Assembly: GCA_036277115.1 (NCBI GenBank) | Contig: DASUNM010000027.1 | Span: 496,001 to 560,000, forward strand | Direction: 5' to 3' | From: Pyrinomonadaceae bacterium | GTDB taxonomy: Bacteria > Acidobacteriota > Blastocatellia > Pyrinomonadales > Pyrinomonadaceae | DNA: 64,000 bases | In this document: piece after piece, positions 1-8,756 of the stretch | Position numbering within the stretch: position 1 is the stretch's first letter | Layout of the letters: each line of letters starts with the position of its first letter | Program-made: the position numbers and the translations under genes | Notes under the pieces: model-generated | Database searches by the model: none | What the model saw: the letters and a program-made list of their open reading frames with translations, nothing else | Told to the model about the DNA's origin: nothing

Positions 1-1075
<1,075 letters not shown>

Positions 1076-1176
1076 TGTTCGGAAATTGTAAGTCGCTGGA
1101 CTAGCAAAACAAAAACAGCAGTGTTTAGCTGAGGGCGTTGCCCTCGTTGGTGGGGCGACAAACAAAACTCCTTAAA

Positions 1177-1244
1177 GTTTAGAGGCGGGCTACCGCCCGC
1201 CTTCCGAAGATACAAAAATGGCGGGCAGTGGCCCGCCTCTAAAC
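1177..1244. repeat. REP-like palindromic element, family A
   Basis: The outer arms GTTTAGAGGCGGGC and GCCCGCCTCTAAAC are perfect inverted repeats, each joined to a smaller inner GCGGGC/GCCCGC hairpin. Further copies lie at 5055, 7724, 17764, 35665, 38724 (half copy) and 49457 (degenerate). Here the right arm overlaps the stop codon (TAG, 1239-1241) of the NUDIX-MBL gene. Confidence 0.9.
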
Positions 1245-2810
1245 TGGTTGCGCCACTGAATACTGGCCGTCAGCTTGTTTGACCAATCCATCCGCCACCA
1301 ACTTCGCCAAATGCGCCAGCACGGCGCGCTCAGCCATCGCAAGTGCTTTCGGCGCGACGTCTGTGTAAACCCGCGCGACAATCTCCGCCGCTGTTGATGC
1401 GCCTTCGCTTACGGCGTTCAGGATGTTTGCTTCGCGTTCCAGGCGATGTCGAATGTACTCGTCGAGCTTCTCGTAAGGATTCGCAACCGCAGGCCCGTGT
1501 CCGGGAAGTAAAACTGTGACGTTCGGCAGCGCGCGCATGCGGCGCAGTGAGTCGAGGTACTGCGACATGTTGCCGTCGGCCGGGTCGATCAGGACTGAAC
1601 CGAAGCCGACGACGTTGTCGCCGGAAAGCAACACGCCCCTTCGTTCATCGTGAAAACACAGGTGCCCGCGTGCGTGACCCGGCGTATGTAGCGCGCGAAT
1701 CGTGATTGGGGGGTTGCCACTCAACGTGAACGTTTGGTTGTCAGCGATAAACCAATCGACAGTCAATCGAGGTTTCAGAGCCTCGGCAGTTTGTTGATGT
1801 GCCCCGACCGGAACGCGGTATCCACGTCTTATCTCGAGAAAGTTGTTCAGAGCGTCGACGCCGGCGACGTGATCAGGATGCGCGTGCGTCAGCATAATCT
1901 CTCGTACCAGCCGCCGGCCGGCAATCAAGCGGTCGATCGCTTCTGCCAGAGTTTGCTGCTCATCTTCGTAAGGCGAGCCCGGATCGATCACCAAAATGTC
2001 GGTTGACGTGTAGATCAAATAACAGTTCGTATGCGTCGCGGGCGGCTTGGTCGGCGTGCGCAAGGGAAAACAAATGTAGCCTGGCCGGAATTCTATTTTC
2101 CGCGTCGGGTTACGATGTGCCTCGGGTTCCGACAGAAATCGCTCGACAAGGTCGCCGGTCAATCCACCGGCCAAAGTCTTCAACGCATGGAGGACGGGCG
2201 GCGCCGCCAGACCGTCGTTTCGCTGCCACTTTTCATAGGCTTCGCGCGCGCTGATCCACTCGCCGCTTTCCAGCTCGCCGTCGCCAGTCACCTGCGGCTC
2301 CTGCTTTGGCGGGCAGTTAACGAGAAAGAACCATGTGTCGAACCGTTTCGGCGCAAACGGTGGCGTCACCCAACGTCCGACAAAAGTGAAATCATTCGCA
2401 TCCAACTTTAGACCGTAATGACTGAGCAGTTCCGGCCACGACATACGTCCTGATTCGAGATCATCCAACACAGAAGCTCGCTGCCCGATCGTCAGTGTTT
2501 CCGCCCCGCGCGCGAGCAGCACGCCCGTCTCTTCAAACATCTCGCGCGCTGCGCAACTGATCATTGCGGACCGGTCCGGATCGTCCGCGCTGCTTGCAAC
2601 TGGCGTTTCGGCATCAGACCTTTCCGCTTTTCCACCGGGAAACGCATAGAACCCGCCGAGGAAAACAAGCTTTAAACTACGCTTGACCCAGAAGACTTCG
2701 GGATTGTCTGGATTGGTGTTGTGACGGAGGAGGATTACCGCGGCCGCGTCTGCTGGGAGCGCGGGCATCTTGCCCGCATTGAGCGCTTCAGCGCGAATAG
2801 ATTGATTCAT
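1239..2810 (-). CDS. NUDIX hydrolase - metallo-beta-lactamase fold fusion protein
   Basis: This 523-aa protein joins two hydrolase domains. The N-terminal third is NUDIX: GGFYAFPGGKAE and then REMFEETGVL, the two halves of a Nudix box split by an insertion as in coenzyme A-type NUDT7/19 proteins. The C-terminal part is an MBL fold with THAHPDHVAG, HTPGHARGHL, LSGDNVVG and LLPGHGP, followed by a winged-helix-like tail resembling LACTB2. The frame extends upstream to a TTG at 2870, but that stretch is repeat DNA, so the ATG at 2810 is preferred. The stop codon lies inside a REP-like repeat, and residues 11-19 (NAGKMPALP) are also repeat-encoded. Substrates are unknown; a nucleotide or CoA derivative for NUDIX and an ester or RNA for MBL would be typical. 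Confidence 0.88.
   Translation of the reverse strand: MNQSIRAEALNAGKMPALPADAAAVILLRHNTNPDNPEVFWVKRSLKLVFLGGFYAFPGGKAERSDAETPVASSADDPDRSAMISCAAREMFEETGVLLARGAETLTIGQRASVLDDLESGRMSWPELLSHYGLKLDANDFTFVGRWVTPPFAPKRFDTWFFLVNCPPKQEPQVTGDGELESGEWISAREAYEKWQRNDGLAAPPVLHALKTLAGGLTGDLVERFLSEPEAHRNPTRKIEFRPGYICFPLRTPTKPPATHTNCYLIYTSTDILVIDPGSPYEDEQQTLAEAIDRLIAGRRLVREIMLTHAHPDHVAGVDALNNFLEIRRGYRVPVGAHQQTAEALKPRLTVDWFIADNQTFTLSGNPPITIRALHTPGHARGHLCFHDERRGVLLSGDNVVGFGSVLIDPADGNMSQYLDSLRRMRALPNVTVLLPGHGPAVANPYEKLDEYIRHRLEREANILNAVSEGASTAAEIVARVYTDVAPKALAMAERAVLAHLAKLVADGLVKQADGQYSVAQPV
2761..2777. repeat. Short palindromic repeat read in frame in the NUDIX-MBL N-terminus
   Basis: A 17-bp near-palindrome (GCGGGC-ATCTT-GCCCGC). 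A close copy lies at 25156-25172 in noncoding DNA. Here it is translated as part of AGKMPALP immediately before the NUDIX domain. Confidence 0.75.
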
Positions 2811-2864
2811 CTGGTTAAGAATTTTGAGCGTGCTGCGCGCGCTTTGCGGACCGGATGTCCAGCA

Positions 2865-2889
2865 CCCCAAGCGGGCTGCCCGCTTGGGG
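2865..2889. repeat. Palindromic repeat, family C
   Basis: A 25-bp palindrome with arms CCCCAAGCGGG and CCCGCTTGGGG, just past the 3' end of the molybdopterin oxidoreductase gene. A diverged copy (CCCCACGAGGG/CCCGCGTGGGG) lies at 40566-40590 in the last codons of lysC. Confidence 0.8.
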
Positions 2890-2910
2890 ACCCCGCCCCG
2901 CGCACCCAGG

Positions 2911-3594
2911 TCACGACCAGCGAAATCTTTCGCCGTCGCCAGCCGTCCAGGGATTGCCGCGCATGTGATAGCCGCCTTCTTCCCAAAAGCCGGCTTGATC
3001 CTCCGAGAGGAAGCGCACGCCTTTCACCCACTTCGCGGACTTCCAGGCGTAGAGTTGCGGAATGATTAACCGCACCGGGCCGCCGTGATCGGGAGGAATG
3101 GGCGCGCCATCATGCATGAACGCGAACAGCGAATCTTCTTTCAGGAAGTACTCCATCGGAACGTTCGTTGTCCATCCGTAGTCGAACGCGAGCGCTAGGA
3201 CAAACTTCGCTTCGGGCTTGACGCCCGCGCGTTCAGCGATTTCACGCGTTGAAACTCCAGTCCAGACGTTGTCGAGCCGCGACCAGCGTGTCACGCAATG
3301 AAAGTCTGAGTAAACTTTCACCGCCGGCAGTTGCAGAAATTCATCCAGTGAAAACTTTAGCGGGTTCTCGACCAGGCCCTCGACTGCAAACGTCCACGTC
3401 GCCAGATCGACAGACGGCGTGCCGTGCGCGTCCAGCACCGGCCACTTCTTAGTGCGCGACTGTCCCGGCGGAATTCGATTGTCGCGCCGGGTATCCGGAC
3501 TGATGATCACGTCCGCGTCGCTGATTTCTTCCGGCCTGCGCGGCGCGTTGTCCTGGTATTTAGGGTCTTTGATTAAGGTGTCGAGGAAACTCAT
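2911..3594 (-). CDS. Sulfite oxidase-like molybdopterin-dependent oxidoreductase (YuiH type)
   Basis: The 227-aa protein is an oxidoreductase molybdopterin-binding domain without signal peptide or heme domain. DFHCVTRWSRLDNVW near residues 98-111 carries the invariant cysteine (C100) that coordinates molybdenum in the sulfite oxidase superfamily. FMHDGAPIPPDHGGPVRLIIP and YAWKSAKWV are further family blocks. The ATG at 3594 is chosen; a TTG seven codons earlier is open but unsupported. The lack of a Tat signal suggests a cytoplasmic enzyme, as in the B. subtilis YuiH group, whose substrate is not established. The neighbouring cNMP-binding gene could be regulatory; that is inference from adjacency only. 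Confidence 0.88.
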   Translation of the reverse strand: MSFLDTLIKDPKYQDNAPRRPEEISDADVIISPDTRRDNRIPPGQSRTKKWPVLDAHGTPSVDLATWTFAVEGLVENPLKFSLDEFLQLPAVKVYSDFHCVTRWSRLDNVWTGVSTREIAERAGVKPEAKFVLALAFDYGWTTNVPMEYFLKEDSLFAFMHDGAPIPPDHGGPVRLIIPQLYAWKSAKWVKGVRFLSEDQAGFWEEGGYHMRGNPWTAGDGERFRWS

Positions 3595-3657
3595 AAAGCA
3601 GAGATCAGATTCCAATATTAGAAGTCAGTCAAAACCGCCAGCGATACTTTGGGTGAA

Positions 3658-4128
3658 TTACTTTTCAAAAGTGCTGACGCGCTGTGCGGTGATCAATGAA
3701 TCGATGAGGGCGCGTTCCTTGTCCACCAGCGTGCGCAGAATTTGGCTGAAGATTCGCTGCGACAAATGTGGATCACGCAGGAGCAAGGTGCGAAACGCTT
3801 CCTCGCTCCACTTCAGCACGACTGACGCTGCCTGCGAGCGCACCGACGCTGAACGCGGGATGCCGCAAAGCACGGCGAGTTCGCCGGTAATCGTTCCCGG
3901 TTTCGTTTCCGTCAAAACCACGTCGGTGCCACTTCGGTTGACGAATACTTCCAGGCCGCCTGTCAGCAGGAGCACGACGAAGTCCGCCTTGTCGCCCTCC
4001 TTCATCAAGACTTCGTCCGCGCCGTATTCCTTCACTTCGCCAGACTGCAACAAGCGCCTGGCGCCGTCGGTGGTGAAGCCGTCGAATAGCGGAAACTCAG
4101 TGATCAATTCGGCGTAGTTATCGCTCAT
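3658..4128 (-). CDS. Cyclic nucleotide-binding domain protein without DNA-binding domain
   Basis: The 156-aa protein is a single Crp/cNMP-type beta-roll. The phosphate-binding cassette is visible as TGELAVLCGIPRSASVRS (residues 81-98). A helical C-terminus of about 45 residues follows, with no helix-turn-helix, so it is unlikely to act as a transcription factor alone. Such proteins often sense cAMP/cGMP or act as regulatory subunits through partners. Its start lies three bases after the stop of the TonB-C gene (4132), so the two are probably co-transcribed. The Arg-Ser pair in the cassette agrees with ability to bind a cyclic nucleotide, but the ligand cannot be assigned. Confidence 0.85.
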   Translation of the reverse strand: MSDNYAELITEFPLFDGFTTDGARRLLQSGEVKEYGADEVLMKEGDKADFVVLLLTGGLEVFVNRSGTDVVLTETKPGTITGELAVLCGIPRSASVRSQAASVVLKWSEEAFRTLLLRDPHLSQRIFSQILRTLVDKERALIDSLITAQRVSTFEK

Positions 4129-4131
4129 GGG

Positions 4132-4530
4132 TTAATCCTTAACGATGTATCTGAGAATGACCGCACTCGACGCCTTCTTACCGTCTTTCTCTGCGGGCGT
4201 GAATTGAATCAGGCGCGCGGCTTCAATCGCGGCGGCGTCCATTTCTGCGGTCAAGCCCTGTCTGACCTTAATGTCTGTGACTTTGCCGGACCCGCAGAGC
4301 GTCGCGCGCAGAATAATTTCCTGACGATGATATCGCTCGCGGTCACGCTTAGTGAATTGTGGGTCGGGCTTCGCCGAAATCTTCGCCCTGGTGTCTACCG
4401 GTCGAATTACGGGAATCTCACATTCCGTTGGACTCGGAGAGGGAGTGGGACTGGGCGACTGTGATGCACCTGTGCCTGCAGCTGCAAGCATGAAGAGCGC
4501 GCTACAAATCACCAGGTGTTGCTTGATCAT
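4132..4530 (-). CDS. Secreted TonB C-terminal domain protein
   Basis: The 132-aa protein has a signal peptide (hydrophobic to about residue 22, AGTGASQ), a Pro-Ser-Thr-rich linker (SPSPTPSPSPT) and a TonB-C-like domain ending VILRYIVKD. The blocks EIILRATLCGSGKVTDIKV and AAIEAARLIQFTPAEKDGK are typical of stand-alone energy-transducer-like proteins common in Acidobacteriota. There is no transmembrane anchor to couple to ExbBD, so energy transduction is doubtful. The ATG overlaps the stop of the upstream gene (ATGA, 4527-4530), implying translational coupling. Confidence 0.8.
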   Translation of the reverse strand: MIKQHLVICSALFMLAAAGTGASQSPSPTPSPSPTECEIPVIRPVDTRAKISAKPDPQFTKRDRERYHRQEIILRATLCGSGKVTDIKVRQGLTAEMDAAAIEAARLIQFTPAEKDGKKASSAVILRYIVKD

Positions 4531-4967
4531 TGCTTGTTTGGACTGCTGCGCTCGGCCAATTTCACCAGGTCTTCGGGCATCCAGCGGCCGACACCTTTTT
4601 CCGTCGCGCCCTTGATGCCGCGGGTCCGATCATGCCAATCGTCACGCGTCCCTTCACCGCCGCGCTGGCTCTCGTAATTCTCGGTTTGTTCGAGCGACAA
4701 AATGATGCCCTGCGCGATGCCGTTCCAGTCTTTCTGCTGAATGCCGCGCAGCACCAACGGCAGACCGGCCGTCCAATCTTCTTCCGGAGCGCGCGCGTCC
4801 TGTTCAGGAATCGTCAGATTGTAAGTGGGCGGAAACGGCCCGCCGGAGAATTCGCGGACCAGTTGCTTGGAAAGGTCCTTATAAGAGGTTTGCGCATTCT
4901 CTTTGCGCATCGCCTGCGCGCGGCGAAAGAGATCGGCGACTGTCGGACCTGAATTCGGTTCAGCCAC
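4527..4967 (-). CDS. Conserved hypothetical protein
   Basis: I do not recognise this 146-aa protein. It is soluble, charged and lacks a signal peptide. Its middle contains ARAPEEDWTAGLPLVLRGIQQKDW and its end is Arg/Gly/Asp-rich (RGGEGTRDDWHDRTRGIKG). It is the first gene of a probable minus-strand operon with the TonB-C and cNMP genes, to which it is joined by a 4-bp ATGA overlap. The overlap supports it being a real gene. Confidence 0.65.
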   Translation of the reverse strand: MAEPNSGPTVADLFRRAQAMRKENAQTSYKDLSKQLVREFSGGPFPPTYNLTIPEQDARAPEEDWTAGLPLVLRGIQQKDWNGIAQGIILSLEQTENYESQRGGEGTRDDWHDRTRGIKGATEKGVGRWMPEDLVKLAERSSPNKQ

Positions 4968-5054
4968 AATACACTCCGTTAAAAGAATTCTTGTGCGATT
5001 AAGTTACACCGCGGCTGCCGAGATGCACAACCTCCGCTCCTTGTTAGACGTTTT

Positions 5055-5122
5055 GTTTAGAGGCGGGCTACTGCCCGCCAGTTTGGGAATGGAAAAGGGC
5101 GGGCGGTAGCCCGCCTCTAAAC
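5055..5122. repeat. REP-like palindromic element, family A
   Basis: Same outer arms (GTTTAGAGGCGGGC and complement) and inner hairpins as the element at 1177. The right arm contains the TAG stop codon of the cupin gene at 5117. Confidence 0.9.
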
Positions 5123-5488
5123 GATCTGTAGTTCTTTCCGCGTAAATTCGTCTTCGACATTACCCGTGTTCAGGGTCGAAGCGGGTTCGAATAACACGAC
5201 TTCGCACTCTTCCTCGGCAAAGGGCCGGTGTTCGACGCCGTGGGGGACGATAATGAATTCACCCGGCTCGATCCATTCCCCGCGTTCGTGTCCGTCTTCA
5301 CGATAGTCCATGCGGAAGCGGCCCTTCACGACGAGAAACATTTCGTCTTCAGTTTCGTGATGGTGCCATGTGAAGGGACCCTGGAACTTAACGAGCTTGA
5401 TTAACTGCCCGTTAAGTTCGCCGGCGATGCGCGGATTCCAGTGGTCTTTGATGAGCGAGAATTTGTCGGCGAGATTTGTCTTGTGCAT
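5117..5488 (-). CDS. Single-domain cupin protein
   Basis: A 123-aa cupin. Motif 1 is PFTWHHHETEDEMFLVVKG (metal-binding His pair and Glu) and motif 2 is PHGVEHRPFAEEECE. The protein resembles small mannose-6-phosphate-isomerase-like cupins that bind a divalent metal; substrate unknown. Two in-frame ATGs are possible: 5497 lies inside a repetitive stretch built on GGTCCCAT, so 5488 (MHKTNLADKF) is preferred. The stop codon TAG is contributed by a family A repeat. Nothing in the context fixes a pathway. Confidence 0.85.
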   Translation of the reverse strand: MHKTNLADKFSLIKDHWNPRIAGELNGQLIKLVKFQGPFTWHHHETEDEMFLVVKGRFRMDYREDGHERGEWIEPGEFIIVPHGVEHRPFAEEECEVVLFEPASTLNTGNVEDEFTRKELQIV

Positions 5489-5552
5489 AGGTCCCATGTG
5501 TCACATACGTCTCATAGGTCGCATGAGACAATTAAAACCCATGGGACCTACG
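5489..5552. repeat. Intergenic hairpin built from short reiterated words (GGTCCCAT/ATGGGACC type)
   Basis: The gap between the oligopeptidase and cupin genes is nearly filled by GGTCCCATG...CATGGGACC arms, with inner GTCTCAT...ATGAGAC arms. A transcript would form a two-step hairpin. It belongs to the same style of word-like repeats as those in the BMC operon gaps. Confidence 0.65.
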
Positions 5553-5557
5553 CAAAA

Positions 5558-7693
5558 TTAATTCGTGAGTCCCATCTGCCAAAGCATGAACGCGTAATCG
5601 AACGCCGTCTCGCGGAACGCGTCATAACGGCCTGACGCACCGCCGTGGCCGGCGCCCATGTTGGTTTTAAGGATCAGCGTGTTCTTGTCCGTTTTGTACT
5701 CGCGCAGTTTCGCCACGAACTTCGCGCCTTCCCAGTACGGCACCTGGCTGTCGTTGAGCGAAACCTTCACGAGCATGGCCGGATAATCCGCCTTGCGAAT
5801 GTTGTCGTACGGCGAATACTTCTTCATGTAGTCAAAGGCTGCCTTCTCGTTCGGGTTGCCCCATTCGATGTATTCGCTCGTCGTCAAAGGCAGCGTCGCG
5901 TCGAGCATCGTGTTAAGCACATCGACGAAGGGCACTTGCGATACGACTGCCTTGAAGAGATCCGGTCTCATGTTGCTGACTGCGCCGACCAACAAGCCGC
6001 CCGCGCTGCCGCCCTGAATCACCAGACGATCTTTCGACGCGTACTTGTTATTGACGAGATGTTCAGCCGACGCGATGAAGTCGGTGAACGTATTCATCTT
6101 GTTCATCATGCGGCCGGCTTCGCGCCAGGGCTCGCCCAGCTCGCCGCCGCCGCGGATGTGCGCAATGGCAAACACGACGCCGCGATCCAGCAAGGCCAGG
6201 CGGCTGGCGGAAAACGATGGCGGAATTGAAGCGCCGTACGAACCATAGCCGTACAACAACATGGGCGCGGACCCATCCAGTTTCACGGTCTTGCGATAAA
6301 CGAGCGAGATCGGAATCTTCGTGCCGTCTGACGCCGTCGCGAAGACGCGCTCAGCTTTGTAGTTGTTCTTGTCAAAGCCGCCGGGGACCTCGGTCTGTTT
6401 CTTGAGCACCGCCTGGCGCGAGTTCATGTCGTAATCGAACACGGAACTCGGCGTGGTCAGGGACTGATAGTTGTAGCGCAGGACCGTCGTGTTGAATTCG
6501 GCATTCTGGGACGGACTTGCGGAATAAACCGGCTCAGGAAACGCGATGCGATGACGCTTGTCGGATTTGAATTCGACGATCTCGATGTGTTGCAAGCCGT
6601 TTTCCCACTCGGAAAGTACGGCGTGGTCGGAAAACGTATCGATGTTCTCGAGCTTTACCGCCGGCCGGTGGGCGACGAATTCTTTCCAGTTCTTTTCGGA
6701 AGGATCCGAAACCGGCGCCGTCACCACCCGGAAATTCTTTGCGCCCTTGTTGGTGCGAATGTAGAACAGACCATTGCGATGGTCGACGTCATACTCGTGG
6801 TCCTTCTGTCGCGGGATGATGATCTTCCAGTCGGCGTTCGGATTGTTTGCCGGAATATAACGACCTTCGGTTGAGGTCTTGCTATACGAGCCCAGTACAA
6901 TCACCGCCAGGTCGCGTGTTTTGCCGACTCCGATATCGAACAATTCGTCTTTCTCTTCAAAAATCAAATCGTACTTGTCACTGCCCAGTACGTGACGAAA
7001 CAGTTTGTCACTGCGCTTGGTGACGGCGTCTTCGGTCACATAAAAGATCGTCTTATTGTCGCTGGCCCACGCTAAGTTGTTGACGCGCTCGATCTTTTCC
7101 GGAAACAACTCGCCGGTCGCCAGGTTCTTGATCTGAAGCGTGTATTGCCGGTAGCCGGTGTTGTCAGTCGAATAGGCGAGCAGCTTGCCGTCGTCACTCG
7201 GGAGAAACGCGCCGACAGACATGAACTTGTGGCCCTTCGCGAGCTCATTCACATCGATCACGATCTGTTCCGGCGCATCGAGGGTGCGATGCTTGCGGCA
7301 GAAGATCGCGTACTGCTGCCCTTCGACGGTGCGCGTGTAGTAGAAGTATTCACCCCGCTTGTACGGCACGTTGACGTCGGTTTGTTTGATGTGGCTGAGA
7401 ATCTCGTTGTAGAGCTTCTCCTGCAGGGCCTCGGTATGCTTCATCATCGCCGTCGTGTAGGCGTTCTCAGATTCGAGATGCGCGATCACGGCCGGGTTCT
7501 TCTTTTCGCGCAGCCAGAAATAGTTGTCCATCAGCTTTTCGCCGTGGATGTCAGTAACCTTGGCCTTCTTTTCAGTCATGGGCGGATTGAGTTTGCCGGA
7601 CGAATTTCCGTTTCCATCCTGCGCCAGCGCAGTCAACGAATTTACCAGCGAAATCGAGAGAAGCAAGAAGAGAAGAGGGATAGTGCGTTTCAT
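5558..7693 (-). CDS. Exported oligopeptidase B / prolyl oligopeptidase family S9 peptidase
   Basis: The 711-aa precursor has a signal peptide (to about residue 25, SLTALAQ), an N-terminal beta-propeller region opening MDNYFWLREKKNP, and a C-terminal alpha/beta-hydrolase domain. The catalytic triad can be placed: Ser563 in IQGGSAGG, Asp648 in VSLNDSQVPY and His683 in NMGAGHGGASG. The block HIRGGGELGEPWREAGR is characteristic of the oligopeptidase B/POP family, which cleaves short peptides after basic residues or proline. Length and domain order are normal. The signal peptide indicates periplasmic action on peptides. It is probably transcribed alone, between a family A repeat and the word-like repeat before the cupin gene. 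Confidence 0.93.
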   Translation of the reverse strand: MKRTIPLLFLLLSISLVNSLTALAQDGNGNSSGKLNPPMTEKKAKVTDIHGEKLMDNYFWLREKKNPAVIAHLESENAYTTAMMKHTEALQEKLYNEILSHIKQTDVNVPYKRGEYFYYTRTVEGQQYAIFCRKHRTLDAPEQIVIDVNELAKGHKFMSVGAFLPSDDGKLLAYSTDNTGYRQYTLQIKNLATGELFPEKIERVNNLAWASDNKTIFYVTEDAVTKRSDKLFRHVLGSDKYDLIFEEKDELFDIGVGKTRDLAVIVLGSYSKTSTEGRYIPANNPNADWKIIIPRQKDHEYDVDHRNGLFYIRTNKGAKNFRVVTAPVSDPSEKNWKEFVAHRPAVKLENIDTFSDHAVLSEWENGLQHIEIVEFKSDKRHRIAFPEPVYSASPSQNAEFNTTVLRYNYQSLTTPSSVFDYDMNSRQAVLKKQTEVPGGFDKNNYKAERVFATASDGTKIPISLVYRKTVKLDGSAPMLLYGYGSYGASIPPSFSASRLALLDRGVVFAIAHIRGGGELGEPWREAGRMMNKMNTFTDFIASAEHLVNNKYASKDRLVIQGGSAGGLLVGAVSNMRPDLFKAVVSQVPFVDVLNTMLDATLPLTTSEYIEWGNPNEKAAFDYMKKYSPYDNIRKADYPAMLVKVSLNDSQVPYWEGAKFVAKLREYKTDKNTLILKTNMGAGHGGASGRYDAFRETAFDYAFMLWQMGLTN

Positions 7694-7723
7694 TTAAGTC
7701 TCCAAATTAAGTTGTGGCTGTTT

Positions 7724-7789
7724 GTTTAGAGCTGGGCTAGTGCTCGCGTCTTCGAATGTAATAGGCGGGCAGTCAGCCCGCGTCTAAAC
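7724..7789. repeat. REP-like element, family A (degenerate copy)
   Basis: The outer arms read GTTTAGAGCTGGGC and GCCCGCGTCTAAAC, so the hairpin has several mismatches relative to the copies at 1177, 5055, 17764 and 35665. It lies upstream of the oligopeptidase gene. Confidence 0.75.
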
Positions 7790-7824
7790 GTTTGACGAGC
7801 GACCGCTCGTCAGTCGTGCACCGT

Positions 7825-8046
7825 TCAACCTCGAAGCGGGTCGCCCCAGCCGGACTGCACGTACTTACCGTCCTTTACGATGCAGGGCACGGTCGGATCG
7901 CCGCCTGAATATTTCAACATCTGGGCGCGAAATTCTTTGTTGGTCTGGGCGTCACGATCGATGAACGTGAGGCCTTTCGAGTTGTAGTACTCGCGGGCCT
8001 GCTGGCAGTAAGGACAGCCGGGTTTTGTGTAGATTACTAAAGCCAC
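7825..8046 (-). CDS. Glutaredoxin-family thiol-disulfide protein
   Basis: The 73-aa protein starts at a GTG (8044-8046) with a good ribosome site, GGAGGTG, eight bases upstream. The open frame continues upstream to 8178, but that extension is translated repeat DNA (SLTPALSQRERE) and is rejected. The dithiol active site KPGCPYC is near residues 7-13, and DPTVPCIVKDGK carries the cis-Pro (TVP) of the thioredoxin fold. Length and motif fit NrdH/GrxC-type redoxins, which reduce ribonucleotide reductase or other disulfides; the partner is not visible here. Upstream lie a repeat and a terminator with an attenuator-like fold (8316-8444). Confidence 0.88.
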   Translation of the reverse strand: MALVIYTKPGCPYCQQAREYYNSKGLTFIDRDAQTNKEFRAQMLKYSGGDPTVPCIVKDGKYVQSGWGDPLRG

Positions 8047-8123
8047 CGCTCGAACACCTCCAGGGCGAAGGTGGATTCTAGCAGAGATTTGGAGTGCGGT
8101 GGCAACTTGGAGTGCCTCCACCT

Positions 8124-8262
8124 CCCTCTCCCTTTGGGAGAGGGCTGGGGTGAGGGAGCGAAGCCTAGCGGCAAACAAAAGGAAGAGAAATATTTTTCCT
8201 TTCGTTCGCTAGAACCCTCGCCCTAACCCTCTCCTCAAGGGAGAGAGAACGCCTCCAAAGCG
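8124..8262. repeat. Palindromic repeat pair, family D (CCCTCTCC type)
   Basis: A perfect 21-bp palindrome (8124-8144, CCCTCTCCC-TTT-GGGAGAGGG) is followed by GGCTGGGGTGAGGG and about 70 bp later by the partly complementary CCCTCGCCCTAACCCTCTCC. The class is widespread in bacterial metagenomes. A second, in-frame copy lies in an amidohydrolase gene at 13983-14070. Confidence 0.8.
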
Positions 8263-8315
8263 CCGTCGCCGCTGCGCTCTGCCGGCGCACTCCAAAAAGG
8301 CGGTCGCGCACCAAC

Positions 8316-8349
8316 AAAAAAGGACGAGCGTGCCTCATCGCTCGTCCTT
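8316..8349 (-). terminator. Rho-independent terminator, minus strand
   Basis: Read on the minus strand: an 11-bp perfect stem AAGGACGAGCG/CGCTCGTCCTT with an 8-base loop, followed by six T residues. Its 5' stem strand overlaps the closing stem of the preceding fold (8342-8444), so the two structures exclude each other. Confidence 0.85.
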
Positions 8350-8444
8350 CTGGCGCAACCAGTAGGTTTTCCGGATTAGCCCCTCCGGGATGAAACTTTT
8401 AGCCGCGCCGGATATTTGACGCGCCGGCTACCTCAGAAGGACGA
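8342..8444 (-). promoter_or_regulatory. Riboswitch-like attenuator candidate (unknown class)
   Basis: On the minus strand this 103-nt segment is closed by a perfect 11-bp stem TCGTCCTTCTG/CAGAAGGACGA. It encloses a TAGCC(G)GCGC/GCGCGGCTA hairpin, a CCGG-loop-CCGG hairpin and a CTGG-TTGCG-CCAG hairpin. The 3' strand of the closing stem is also the 5' strand of the terminator at 8316-8349. That is the usual layout of a terminator-controlled riboswitch in which aptamer formation allows read-through. I could not match it to a known class. The next gene downstream is the glutaredoxin (8046). It could instead be only the trailer of the transglycosylase gene. Confidence 0.5.
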
Positions 8445-8516
8445 AGTTTTTCAGATACGTAACGTCTTAATCCCTCTCCCTTTGGGATGGCATTAACTTA
8501 TTTGACTCATCAGGTT

Positions 8517-8720
8517 CGCAACCCGAAGGGTTGCTAGGGAGTAGCCGGGGGTCGCAGCGAAGCGTAGACCCCCGGAAATTGTTGGTGCAAGATTCGGCAC
8601 CCTGAAAGGGTGCCAGACGGTCTGTGACCCTTTCAGGGTCAAACATCACAGACACTCGATCCCGGGGGTATCGCGCTGCGCGCTCAACCCCCGGCTACTC
8701 TCTTTCAGCCCTTCGGGCTG
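8517..8720. repeat. Composite palindromic repeat between transglycosylase gene and attenuator
   Basis: Outer 14-bp perfect arms GAGTAGCCGGGGGT (8539-8552) and ACCCCCGGCTACTC (8687-8700) enclose smaller palindromes: GCACCCTGAAAGGGTGC, TGACCCTTTCAGGGTCA and AGACCCCCGG. Flanking ones are CAACCCGAAGGGTTG and AGCCCTTCGGGCT. I see no gene in 8047-8756 apart from the terminator/attenuator and these repeats. Confidence 0.8.
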
Positions 8721-8756
8721 ACCGAAACCCAAAGGCAGAGGGAGTCTCAGCATCTC

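Noticed and set aside
8047-8178. N-terminal extension of the glutaredoxin frame up to 8178
   Set aside because: The extension is translated repeat DNA, and a GTG with a strong GGAGGTG site at 8046 starts directly at the redoxin fold.
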